Shown piece after piece: positions 1 to 6,821 of a DNA stretch of 7,399 nt. The DNA is taken from the NCBI GenBank assembly GCA_003641465.1, contig QNAJ01000069.1, forward strand, positions 1 to 7,399. Direction: 5' to 3'. This DNA is from Verrucomicrobiota bacterium (GTDB lineage: Bacteria; Verrucomicrobiota; Kiritimatiellia; B70-G9). Positions within the stretch are counted from its first letter, which is position 1. Each line of letters opens with the position of its first letter. The notes beneath the pieces were generated by a model. That model saw nothing but the letters and a program-made list of their open reading frames with translations, had not been told where the DNA came from and did no database searches. Both the position numbers and the translations under genes were made by a program.

Positions 1-2
1 AA

Positions 3-638
3 GTGGACATCTACGATATCCCGATCGAAAGAATCACCCGGCAGTATATGGAGTACCTGGAGCTGATGCGGATGCTGGATCTGAACATAGCCGGTGAGTT
101 TCTGGTGATGGCGGCCACGCTGATGGTGATAAAGAGCCGGATGCTGCTTCCGCCGGAGGAGCGTGACGAAGAGGAGGAAGAAGAGGACCCCCGGTGGGAA
201 CTGGTCCGCCAACTGCTCGAGTACAAGAAGTTCAAGGAAGCCGCCGGCTATCTGGAACAGCGCGAAGCACAGCAGGAAAACGTATTCACTCCCGTGGAAC
301 CGGGACTTCTGCCTGCCCCGGATCCCTCCCTTACGCTGGCGGACGTCAGCATCTTTGATCTGATCACGGTTTTTAATGAGGCTCTCAAAAAGTTACCGCG
401 GGAGGATCTGCGCGAGGTTTTCGGGGAAACTTTCACTGTGGCGGACAAGATCGAAGAATTGGTACAATTGACCGCAAAACGCCGTCGGCTGAGTCTGTCC
501 TCGCTTTTCGAGCGAATGCGCTCACGGGTGGAGATGGTGTGTACCTTTCTCGCCCTCCTGGAACTGATGAGACTGAAACAGGTGCGTGCGATTCAGGAGA
601 GACCATTCGGCGAGATTCTGATAGAAGCTGTGGCATGA
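3..638 (+). CDS. scpA: Segregation and condensation protein A (ScpA), 5' end missing
   Basis: ScpA is the bacterial kleisin that bridges the two heads of the SMC dimer and, with ScpB, forms the cytoplasmic condensin needed for chromosome compaction and segregation. 211 residues are visible. The window opens inside the conserved N-terminal region (VDIYDIPI, then a helix ending near residue 50 with KSRMLLPP). About 25 residues of the SMC-neck-binding N terminus, which normally include the EGPLDLLL-type motif, lie upstream. The GTG at position 3 is therefore an internal Val codon, not a start. A glutamate-rich linker (residues 53-62) and the DPRWELVRQL and EYKKFKEAA motifs follow. The C-terminal winged helix (about 135-211, with FLALLELMRLKQV and PFGEILIEA) should bind the SMC head. 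The stop overlaps the possible scpB start as ATGA, which implies coupled synthesis. Family assignment is firm. Confidence 0.95.
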   Translation: MDIYDIPIERITRQYMEYLELMRMLDLNIAGEFLVMAATLMVIKSRMLLPPEERDEEEEEEDPRWELVRQLLEYKKFKEAAGYLEQREAQQENVFTPVEPGLLPAPDPSLTLADVSIFDLITVFNEALKKLPREDLREVFGETFTVADKIEELVQLTAKRRRLSLSSLFERMRSRVEMVCTFLALLELMRLKQVRAIQERPFGEILIEAVA

Positions 639-1318
639 GAGAGTCTGCGATGGGAGCAGCGGACAGGAAAGCGGGACCGGATCTCAAGGCAATCGTGGGG
701 GCTCTGCTTCTGGCTCACGGTCGGGCGCTTACGGCTGAAAGGATCCGCGAGGCTTTGATCCGGGCGGCTGAGGCGTCCGGGGAGGATCCCCCAGATTTCA
801 GCCTCGCGCAGATCACCCAAGCTGCCAATGAAGTACGAAGAGCTCTGGCTGCCGCCGGTGTGGGCATAGAGGTGGTGGAGGTGGCTCACGGATGGAGAAT
901 GCAGACGCGGCAGGATTGCGGGCGTTGGGTCAGGGCGCTGCTGGCCAAAGCCGAGCGACCCCGGCTGTCCCGCCCGGCATTGGAGACCTTGGCCATCATA
1001 GCGTATCGTCAGCCTTGTACCCGGGCTGAGATAGAAGCGGTAAGGGGGGTGTCGGCAGACCACATCCTGAGAAGTCTTCTGGAGATGGAGCTGATCCGTA
1101 TCGCCGGGCGGAGTCGCCTGCCGGGGCGGCCGCTGTTTTTTGCGACTACGCATAAGTTCCTGGAGCACTTCGGGTTGAGGTCTCTTGAGGAACTGCCCGC
1201 GGTAGAGGAGCTGAGACGGCGGGAGACGGAAGATGATGGTTCGCCGCCTCCTGCACCTGGCGGGGGACCCGAAGCCTTGGAGAGGAAGGTTGAAAATGAG
1301 CAGCAGCCCGACGGATGA
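635..1318 (+). CDS. scpB: Segregation and condensation protein B (ScpB)
   Basis: ScpB dimerises and binds the central part of ScpA, regulating the SMC-ScpAB condensin. The frame encodes 227 residues from the ATG that overlaps the scpA stop. An in-frame ATG at 650 (222 residues) is an alternative and has a better-placed purine run, GAGAGAG at 637-643; family similarity only begins near residue 17 (LKAIVGALLLAHGRALT), so it cannot decide. Two winged-helix domains are recognisable. The first is about residues 16-95. The second is about 108-190 and holds the family core LSRPALETLAIIAYRQP (111-127), then TRAEIEAVRGV, RLPGRPLFFATTHKFLEHFG (161-180) and LEELP. The tail after residue 195 is charged and Pro/Gly-rich, as is common and poorly conserved in ScpB. 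The last 23 bases overlap the start of pheA. Confidence 0.95.
   Translation: MRESAMGAADRKAGPDLKAIVGALLLAHGRALTAERIREALIRAAEASGEDPPDFSLAQITQAANEVRRALAAAGVGIEVVEVAHGWRMQTRQDCGRWVRALLAKAERPRLSRPALETLAIIAYRQPCTRAEIEAVRGVSADHILRSLLEMELIRIAGRSRLPGRPLFFATTHKFLEHFGLRSLEELPAVEELRRRETEDDGSPPPAPGGGPEALERKVENEQQPDG
1279..1289 (+). promoter_or_regulatory. Ribosome binding site that sets the pheA start
   Basis: GGAGAGGAAGG lies inside the 3' end of scpB and ends 6 bases before the ATG at 1296. It is a strong purine-rich Shine-Dalgarno match. It supports 1296 over the in-frame ATG at 1233, which would add 21 residues unlike any P-protein N terminus and deepen the overlap with scpB to 86 bases. Confidence 0.7.
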
Positions 1319-2426
1319 GGAAAGACAGGCCTCGAGAGAGGAAATAGAGCGATTGCGGCGCCGTATTGATGAGATTGACCAGAAGCTGGTCGCTCTTCTG
1401 AATGAGAGGACGAGGGCGGCGCTGGAGATCGGACACCGCAAGCAGGCAGAGGGCGAGGAACCTTATGTTCCCGCCCGCGAGCGGGAGGTTCTTGAGAAAG
1501 TACTGGCGGCAAACCGCGGTCCTCTGAGTCGCAGTGCCTTGCTGGCGATATATCGTGAGATCATGTCGGCGGCGCTCTCGATGGAGAAGAGAATCGCCAT
1601 TGCCTACTTGGGGCCACAGGCCACGTTCACCCACATGGCAGCACGCTCGAGATTCGGCGAGAATGTCACCTACCGCCCGTTTGAGAGCATTGCCGAAGTG
1701 TTTGCGGCGGTGGAGAAGGGGCGAGCCGATTACGGCGTCGTGCCCATTGAAAACTCGATCGAGGGGGCCGTATCTCATACACTGGATGAGTTCGTTGACA
1801 CGGAACTGAAGATCTGTGCGGAGATCTACCTGCCGATTTCCCATCACCTGCTGACCCGCGATCCGAGTCGGGAGGTGGTCAAGATCTACAGCAATCCGCA
1901 GGTTTTCGGTCAGTGTCGGCGCTGGCTTTTGGAGCACATGCCCGGCGTGGAATTGATTCCAGTCTCCAGCACAGCCCGCGCGGCTGAGCTGGCCGCCCGC
2001 GAGCCGGGCAGCGCCGCGATTGCCAGTCGGCTGGCGGGCGAACTGTACGGACTGAAGATCCTGGAGGAGAATATTCAGGACGAGCTCGGAAACACGACCC
2101 GTTTCCTGGTAATCGGGCGGAAGATCAGCGGTCCCAGTGGCCGGGACAAGACCAGTATCCTTTTTGGTGTCAAGGACAAGGTGGGCGCGCTTTATGAGGC
2201 GCTGGGTCCCTTCAAGCGGTACAACATCAACATGACCAAGATCGAATCCCGTCCCAACCGCAGCAAGGCCTGGGAATATTTCTTCTTTGTGGACATTGAG
2301 GGTCACGCGAATGACGAGTCGGTGCAGAAGGCTCTCCGGGAAATGCGTTCTCATTGTACCATTCTGAAGGTTCTGGGATCGTATCCGAAGGGGAGCCTGG
2401 AGCCCTCCGATCCGCACGGCGGGTAG
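1296..2426 (+). CDS. pheA: Bifunctional chorismate mutase / prephenate dehydratase (P-protein)
   Basis: This protein converts chorismate to prephenate and prephenate to phenylpyruvate, the committed branch to phenylalanine. From the start at 1296 it has 376 residues, normal for the family. Residues about 13-97 are an AroQ-type chorismate mutase (RRRIDEIDQKLVALLNERTR, then K49 and the RERE run at 61-64). The Asp48 position of the E. coli mutase appears to be Val58, which I believe is also non-acidic in pseudomonad-type P-proteins. Residues about 99-275 are prephenate dehydratase: AYLGPQATFTHMA, GVVPIENSIEGAV (147-159) and the catalytic TRF motif (268-270). Residues about 285-365 are an ACT domain with GAL (297-299) and ESRP (317-320), the phenylalanine-binding signatures, so feedback inhibition by phenylalanine is expected. 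It overlaps scpB by 23 bases and precedes the aminotransferase by 10 bases. The overall pattern resembles Pseudomonas PheA. Confidence 0.97.
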   Translation: MSSSPTDEERQASREEIERLRRRIDEIDQKLVALLNERTRAALEIGHRKQAEGEEPYVPAREREVLEKVLAANRGPLSRSALLAIYREIMSAALSMEKRIAIAYLGPQATFTHMAARSRFGENVTYRPFESIAEVFAAVEKGRADYGVVPIENSIEGAVSHTLDEFVDTELKICAEIYLPISHHLLTRDPSREVVKIYSNPQVFGQCRRWLLEHMPGVELIPVSSTARAAELAAREPGSAAIASRLAGELYGLKILEENIQDELGNTTRFLVIGRKISGPSGRDKTSILFGVKDKVGALYEALGPFKRYNINMTKIESRPNRSKAWEYFFFVDIEGHANDESVQKALREMRSHCTILKVLGSYPKGSLEPSDPHGG

Positions 2427-2436
2427 ACGAAATCTG

Positions 2437-3549
2437 ATGGCGGAGATTCCCGTAGAATACAACCCGTGGGTGGACCTGCTCAGGCCGTACGAGCCGGGAA
2501 AGCCGGTCGAGGAGTTGGCCCGCGAGCTGGGAGTGGAGCCCGATGCGGTGGTGAAACTGGCTTCCAATGAGAACGCGTTGGGGCCGTCGCCCGCCGCGGT
2601 ACGCGCGCTGCAACAGGCTGCCTCCCGCATGCATCTCTACCCCGATGGCTCGTGCTTCTATCTTGCACGGCGAGTTTCCCAGAAGCTGGGCGTAACGCCC
2701 GACTGGCTGGTCTTCGGGAGCGGCAGCAACGAGCTGATTGTATTGCTGGCGCTGGTGTTCCTGCGGCCGGGAGTCACCGCGGTAATGTCCCAGAAGAGCT
2801 TCCTGATCTATCGTCTGGTGAGCCGGACGGTCGGCGCGGAGCCCATTGAGGTGCCCATGAAGGGATGGACTATTGATACCCATGCATTGCAGGAGGCGAT
2901 TGGAGAAGATTGTCGGCTCGTGTTCATAGCGAATCCGAACAATCCGACTGGTACTGCGGTGGACCGGGAAAATCTTGAGGCATTTCTCGACAGTCTCCCC
3001 GGCCATGTGCTCGCAGTCGTGGATGAGGCCTACGTGGAGTTCATGCCTGAAGACCAGACTCCGGACCTGATCAGTCGGATGAAAAACGGCAGAATGATCT
3101 GTTCGCTGCGCACTTTTTCCAAGATATACGGACTGGCAGGACTTCGTATCGGGTACTGCGTGGCTCCGCCTCCCGTGGCCTCGCTGCTGCAGCGGGTGAG
3201 ACAGCCGTTCAATGTTAATTCCGCGGCTCAGGTGGCAGCCCTGGCAGCGCTGGATGACGAGGACCACGTCCGCCGCACGCTGAAGCTGGTGGCCTCGGAG
3301 AGACAGTTCTTGGAATCCGAATTGCGCGACCTGGGACTGGAGTATGTGCCGTCGGTCACCAACTTCATGCTCGTACGTACCGGCGACGGGCGCCGGACTT
3401 TCGCGGCTTTACAAGAGAGACACATTATCGTACGTCCAATGGATGTTTACGGCTTGTCGGATTTCGTACGAGTTACTATCGGGACGCATGAGCAGAACCA
3501 GCGTCTGATAGTGGCGCTCAGAGATCTGCTCAACGGACGTGGGGGATGA
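2437..3549 (+). CDS. hisC: HisC-family aminotransferase, probably acting on aromatic substrates as well
   Basis: This is a fold-type I, PLP-dependent class II aminotransferase of the histidinol-phosphate aminotransferase family, 370 residues, full length. Visible landmarks are KLASNENALGPSP (40-52), YPDG (68-71), GSGSNE (94-99), NPNNPTG (166-172), DEAY (196-199), the Schiff-base lysine K229 in TFSKIYGLAGLRIGY (226-240), RQPFNVNS (255-262) and R345 in FVRVTIGT, which should bind the substrate carboxylate. No other his gene is near; the gene sits between pheA and DAHP synthase. It is therefore likely to transaminate phenylpyruvate and 4-hydroxyphenylpyruvate (or prephenate), as HisC-like enzymes in aromatic operons of Bacillus and Pseudomonas do. 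Whether it also serves histidine synthesis cannot be told from the window. The Shine-Dalgarno sequence is weak, so translation may be coupled to pheA. The stop overlaps the next ATG as ATGA. Family is firm; substrate is inferred. Confidence 0.93.
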   Translation: MAEIPVEYNPWVDLLRPYEPGKPVEELARELGVEPDAVVKLASNENALGPSPAAVRALQQAASRMHLYPDGSCFYLARRVSQKLGVTPDWLVFGSGSNELIVLLALVFLRPGVTAVMSQKSFLIYRLVSRTVGAEPIEVPMKGWTIDTHALQEAIGEDCRLVFIANPNNPTGTAVDRENLEAFLDSLPGHVLAVVDEAYVEFMPEDQTPDLISRMKNGRMICSLRTFSKIYGLAGLRIGYCVAPPPVASLLQRVRQPFNVNSAAQVAALAALDDEDHVRRTLKLVASERQFLESELRDLGLEYVPSVTNFMLVRTGDGRRTFAALQERHIIVRPMDVYGLSDFVRVTIGTHEQNQRLIVALRDLLNGRGG

Positions 3550-4586
3550 ACATGATTATCGTGATGCACAAAGATGCTAGCGAAGACAATCTGAACCAGA
3601 TCCTGGCGAAGATCCGGGAATGGGGCCTGAAGGCTAACGTGATCCGTGGTGCGGAGCGCGTGGTGGTGGGGGTGATCGGGGATGAGGCCGTAATCAGAAA
3701 CAAGCCACTCGAAGCATTCCCGGGCGTTGAGCAGGTGATGCCGGTGCTCAAGCCGTACAAGCTGGTGAGCCGTGAGTGGCATCCGGAACCGTCACAGGTC
3801 GTCGTGGGCAAGGACCCCGCTGTCAAGGATCAGGCTGTTTTCGGTGGGCGGACAGTTGTGGTGATTGCCGGGCCGTGTTCGGTGGAGAACCGTGACATGT
3901 TGCTTGACATGGCCAAGGCGGTCAGGGCGTCCGGTGGCCGAGTCCTGCGCGCGGGCGCATTCAAACCACGTACCTCGCCGTATGCTTTTCAGGGGTTGGG
4001 TCTGGAAGCACTACGGCATCTGGACGAAGCCCGCCGCCTCACCGGCCTGCCTATCGTAACCGAAGTGATGGATCCGAGAGATGTTGAGCTGTTGGCGGAG
4101 ACCGCGGATATGATGCAGGTGGGTGCCCGCAACATGCAGAATTTCATTCTGCTGAAGGCCGTGGGCAGAACCCGATGTCCGGTGCTGCTTAAGCGCGGGC
4201 TGGCGAACACGATCGAGGAGCTCCTGATGAGTGCCGAATACATCATGTCGCAGGGCAATCCCAACGTGGTGCTCTGCGAGCGGGGGATTCGGACTTTTGA
4301 GAAGTTCACCCGCAATACCGTGGACATCAGCGCGGTTCCGGTGCTCAAACGGGAGTCACACTTGCCGGTGATCGTGGACCCCAGTCACGGCACGGGACAC
4401 TGGGATCTGGTGGAACCACTGGCCCTGGCCGCCGTCGCAGCGGGCGCTGACGGTATCATGGTGGAAATTCATCCTAATCCGGAAGAGGCCCTTTCAGACG
4501 GGCCTCAAGCATTGTTGCCGGAGCGTTTCGCTCACATGATGCGGGCTCTTGAATCGGTAGCTCGCGCCGTGGGCCGAACACTCTGA
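3546..4586 (+). CDS. aroF: 3-deoxy-7-phosphoheptulonate (DAHP) synthase, type I-beta with N-terminal regulatory domain
   Basis: The enzyme condenses phosphoenolpyruvate and erythrose 4-phosphate to DAHP, the entry step of the shikimate pathway. The 346 residues closely follow the Thermotoga maritima enzyme. Residues 1 to about 72 form a ferredoxin-like, ACT-like domain (MIIVMHKDASE ... VLKPYKLVSRE) that in Thermotoga mediates tyrosine inhibition. A (beta/alpha)8 barrel follows. The four expected metal ligands are all present: C111 in AGPCSVE, H281 in DPSHG, E307 in MVEIHP and D318 in ALSDG. KPRTSPYAFQGLG (140-152), VGARNMQNF (192-200), LLKRG (214-218) and ERGIRTFEK (245-253) are the PEP/E4P-site motifs. 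The ATG at 3546 overlaps the hisC stop. The ATG at 3552 (M3) lines up with the Thermotoga start and has a GGGGGA run 5 bases upstream, so the true start may be 3552. The symbol varies between genomes (aroF, aroG or aroA2). Confidence 0.96.
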   Translation: MNMIIVMHKDASEDNLNQILAKIREWGLKANVIRGAERVVVGVIGDEAVIRNKPLEAFPGVEQVMPVLKPYKLVSREWHPEPSQVVVGKDPAVKDQAVFGGRTVVVIAGPCSVENRDMLLDMAKAVRASGGRVLRAGAFKPRTSPYAFQGLGLEALRHLDEARRLTGLPIVTEVMDPRDVELLAETADMMQVGARNMQNFILLKAVGRTRCPVLLKRGLANTIEELLMSAEYIMSQGNPNVVLCERGIRTFEKFTRNTVDISAVPVLKRESHLPVIVDPSHGTGHWDLVEPLALAAVAAGADGIMVEIHPNPEEALSDGPQALLPERFAHMMRALESVARAVGRTL

Positions 4587-4594
4587 AATCAGTC

Positions 4595-4601
4595 GGTGGG
4601 G
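4595..4601 (+). promoter_or_regulatory. Ribosome binding site for tyrA
   Basis: GGTGGGG in the short aroF-tyrA gap ends 6 bases before the ATG at 4608. It favours that ATG over the in-frame GTG at 4596, which would overlap this run and add four residues (start, Gly, Trp, Gly) ahead of the Rossmann strand. Confidence 0.5.
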
Positions 4602-4607
4602 TGGGGC

Positions 4608-5477
4608 ATGCGCGTTGCGGTTCTGGGACTGGGCCTGATGGGGGCTTCGCTGGCATGGGCGTTACGGCGCCGGGGGGTGGGACCGGTGGCGGGCTATGCC
4701 CGCCGCCCGGAAACCCGCCAGCTTGCCTTGGAGCGAGGCATCTGCGACACCGTGGCGGATGATCCGGAGGTCGTGGTGGCGGACTGTGAGTTGGCGGTAA
4801 TATGTACCCCGGTAATGGTTGTACCGGACATACTCCAGCGAGTCCTCGGAAAGGAAAAATCCCGTGGCCTGCTTGTCACCGATGTTTCCAGTACCAAGAC
4901 CTGGGTGGTCGAGCGATGTGAGAAGATCTGTGGTAGTGGGAAAACCCGCTTTCTGGGAAGCCATCCCCTGTGCGGGTCAGAGCGGTCCGGACTGGAAAAC
5001 GCCGACCCTGATCTCTACGAGGACGCGGTGACGGTGGTAACCCCGACCCCACAGTCAACCGAATCGGACGTGGAGCTCCTGACGCGGTTCTGGGGATTGG
5101 TGGGCTCCCGGGTGCTCCGGATGCCGGCACGCACGCATGACGCCGTGGTTGCCCGTACGAGTCACCTGCCGCATGCCTTGGCCGCACTCATGGTTCACAT
5201 CGTCGGTCGTGGGGACATCGAGCGGGACCGGAAGTTGTGCGGTACCGGATTCCGGGATGCTTCCCGGATTGCATCAGGTCCTCCCATTGTGTGGCGGGAC
5301 ATTTTTCTCACCAACGCACAGGAAATGGCCAAGGGGTTGGACTTCGCCATTGATGAACTGAAGCGCCTGCGGGGGATGATAGCCTCGGGACAGGGGGAAG
5401 CCGTGGAGGTGTGGCTCCGGGAGGCGGCTGAGTTGCGAGAAAAAATATTGAGACTCACCGGGAAGCGGGTGGGTTGA
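4608..5477 (+). CDS. tyrA: Prephenate/arogenate dehydrogenase (TyrA), short form
   Basis: TyrA oxidatively decarboxylates prephenate to 4-hydroxyphenylpyruvate, or arogenate to tyrosine. From the ATG at 4608 it has 289 residues. The first strand leads straight into the NAD(P) motif GLGLMG (7-12), which supports this start. Further family motifs are DVSSTK (92-97), GSHPLCGSERSG (117-128, with the presumed catalytic H119), SHLPHA (185-190, H186 and H189) and FRDASRIA (215-222) followed by a W-R-D-I segment. The usual Ala/Val of the HPxAGSE motif is Cys122 here. The protein ends soon after the helical dimerisation domain, with no ACT or other regulatory domain and no fused chorismate mutase or EPSP synthase. 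Cofactor and substrate preference cannot be judged by eye. It is 21 bases after aroF and 12 bases before aroA. Confidence 0.95.
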   Translation: MRVAVLGLGLMGASLAWALRRRGVGPVAGYARRPETRQLALERGICDTVADDPEVVVADCELAVICTPVMVVPDILQRVLGKEKSRGLLVTDVSSTKTWVVERCEKICGSGKTRFLGSHPLCGSERSGLENADPDLYEDAVTVVTPTPQSTESDVELLTRFWGLVGSRVLRMPARTHDAVVARTSHLPHALAALMVHIVGRGDIERDRKLCGTGFRDASRIASGPPIVWRDIFLTNAQEMAKGLDFAIDELKRLRGMIASGQGEAVEVWLREAAELREKILRLTGKRVG

Positions 5478-5485
5478 GGGAGAGG
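5477..5485 (+). promoter_or_regulatory. Ribosome binding site for aroA
   Basis: AGGGAGAGG starts on the last base of the tyrA stop codon and ends 4 bases before the aroA ATG at 5490. It is a good Shine-Dalgarno match at acceptable spacing and supports the assigned start. Confidence 0.6.
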
Positions 5486-5489
5486 CCGG

Positions 5490-6821
5490 ATGTGGCGTAG
5501 TGTGCGGATAGTCCCGGGCTGGAAACATACGGAAACGGTGGTTTCCGTACCTGCTGATAAGAGCATCGTCCAGCGCCTGCTGATAATGAGCCTTTTCTGC
5601 CGGGGGGAGACGCGGATCGAGGGGAGTGGATTCGGATCCGACTGTATTTCCACCGCCCGCGCGGTGGGAATGCTGGGTGCCGAGGTACGGCTGGAATGCT
5701 TGGGCGGTGCGATACGGGTGTCTCCATCTCCGGAAGGGCTGGTGCAGCCGGAAGGCGAAGTCTACTTGGGTAACTCAGGTACCGGAATGCGCCTGCTTTC
5801 AGGTGTTGTGGCGGGATATCCGTTGGATGTGACTCTTACGGGAGACGAATCGCTTATGAGGCGGCCGATGGGCCGCATAGCCGACCCTCTGCGGCGGATG
5901 GGAGCACAGGTTGATCTGCTGGGTGCTGGAGAGCGGCCACCGGTTCGTATTCGTGGCGGCCGTCTCAATCCGATACGGTATGAGCTGCCGGTCGCCTCGG
6001 CACAGGTGAAGTCCTGCATACTTCTGGCGGCTCTGTTTGCAGAAGGAGAGACCGAGGTAATTGAACCGGCGCCGTCACGCGACCACACTGAACGGATCCT
6101 GATGCGGTGGGGAGTTCCGATCCAGTGCCGGGGAAACTCTATTCGGCTCAGAGGGTATGGTCGCGGCGGCCCGCACTTCCCGGCGGGGACTTGGCGGGTT
6201 CCCGGAGATTTCTCGTCGGGCGCCTACTTCATGGCGCTGGCGGCGGCGGAACCGGGTCGCTCGATATGGGTACGCCAGGTGGGACTGAATCCAAGCCGCA
6301 TCGCCTTTCTGGAGGTGCTGTCGCGTATGGGCGCAGAGGTAACCGTTGACCGCGAGCCGGAAGGCGAATGGGAGCCAGCGGGTAGCGTGCATGTAAGCGG
6401 ACAGCGCTTGCGGTCGGTGGAGGTCTCGGGTGAATGGATACCCCGCCTGATAGACGAGTTACCCTTGCTGATTGCTTTGGGAACCCTGGCGGAGGGTCAT
6501 ACAATTATTCGTGATGCGCGGGAGTTGAGGGTGAAGGAATGCGACCGGATAGCTGCGATGGGAGAGGCTCTACGGCGTCTGGGAGTTGAGGTGCAAGAAT
6601 TCGATGATGGTATGCAGGTCAGTGGCCCGGCTTCTTTCACGCGTGAAGAAGTGGTAGTTGATTCGCAAGGCGATCATCGGATCGCCATGTCGCTGGCTGT
6701 GCTGGCATCTTATGCGAAAGCGCCGGTGGTTATTCGGAATGCGGCTTGTTCGGAGATATCCTGTCCGGGATTCTGGGAGCTGCTGAGTTCGTGCGGGGTG
6801 AGCGTTGAAGATGCCGGATGA
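5490..6821 (+). CDS. aroA: 3-phosphoshikimate 1-carboxyvinyltransferase (EPSP synthase)
   Basis: AroA transfers the enolpyruvyl group of PEP to shikimate 3-phosphate, giving EPSP, the precursor of chorismate. The 443 residues span both inverse alpha/beta domains. Substrate-site residues are in place: K24, S25 and R29 (ADKSIVQR), the PEP loop GNSGTGMR (94-101), R125 in RRPMGR, S170-A-Q-x-K174, catalytic D322 in IDELP, E350 and R353 in RVKECDR, and H396-R397 in GDHRIAMS. SAQVK and RDHTE (197-201) resemble class II enzymes such as Agrobacterium CP4 and Bacillus. The Gly equivalent to E. coli G96 (G97) is kept, the P101 position is Leu102, and the region of E. coli Lys411 reads EISCPGF with no lysine. 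AroA and cmk overlap by 11 bases, a common pairing in bacteria. Confidence 0.96.
   Translation: MWRSVRIVPGWKHTETVVSVPADKSIVQRLLIMSLFCRGETRIEGSGFGSDCISTARAVGMLGAEVRLECLGGAIRVSPSPEGLVQPEGEVYLGNSGTGMRLLSGVVAGYPLDVTLTGDESLMRRPMGRIADPLRRMGAQVDLLGAGERPPVRIRGGRLNPIRYELPVASAQVKSCILLAALFAEGETEVIEPAPSRDHTERILMRWGVPIQCRGNSIRLRGYGRGGPHFPAGTWRVPGDFSSGAYFMALAAAEPGRSIWVRQVGLNPSRIAFLEVLSRMGAEVTVDREPEGEWEPAGSVHVSGQRLRSVEVSGEWIPRLIDELPLLIALGTLAEGHTIIRDARELRVKECDRIAAMGEALRRLGVEVQEFDDGMQVSGPASFTREEVVVDSQGDHRIAMSLAVLASYAKAPVVIRNAACSEISCPGFWELLSSCGVSVEDAG

Noticed and set aside
155..188. Glutamate-rich run in ScpA that might suggest a repeat expansion
   Set aside because: Acidic linkers at this position, just before the DPRWELV motif, are usual in ScpA, and the codons are mixed GAG/GAA rather than a pure repeat.
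1233..1295. N-terminal extension of pheA from the ATG at 1233
   Set aside because: The extra 21 residues do not look like a P-protein N terminus, the overlap with scpB would be 86 bases, and a far better ribosome binding site precedes the ATG at 1296.
593..1441. 282-codon minus-strand open frame across scpB
   Set aside because: It overlaps scpB and the pheA start on the opposite strand and shows no recognisable motif. It is treated as a shadow frame.
1146..2630. 494-codon open frame on the minus strand across pheA
   Set aside because: It lies wholly opposite well-recognised scpB, pheA and hisC coding sequence, has a low-complexity unfamiliar translation, and is explained by G/C-biased third positions of the real genes.
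2227..3267. 346-codon minus-strand open frame across pheA and hisC
   Set aside because: It is antisense to conserved aminotransferase motifs, its product has no recognisable domain, and its composition is typical of a shadow frame.
4485..4506. Perfect 7-base inverted repeat GAGGCCC ... GGGCCTC with an 8-base loop near the end of aroF
   Set aside because: It encodes the conserved EEALSDGPQ segment containing a metal ligand and has no following U tract, and aroF continues for 80 bases. It is probably incidental, not a terminator.
5861..5876. Inverted repeat GCGGCC GATG GGCCGC in aroA
   Set aside because: It encodes the conserved RRPMGR motif of EPSP synthase, so the symmetry is readily explained by coding constraint in G+C-rich DNA.
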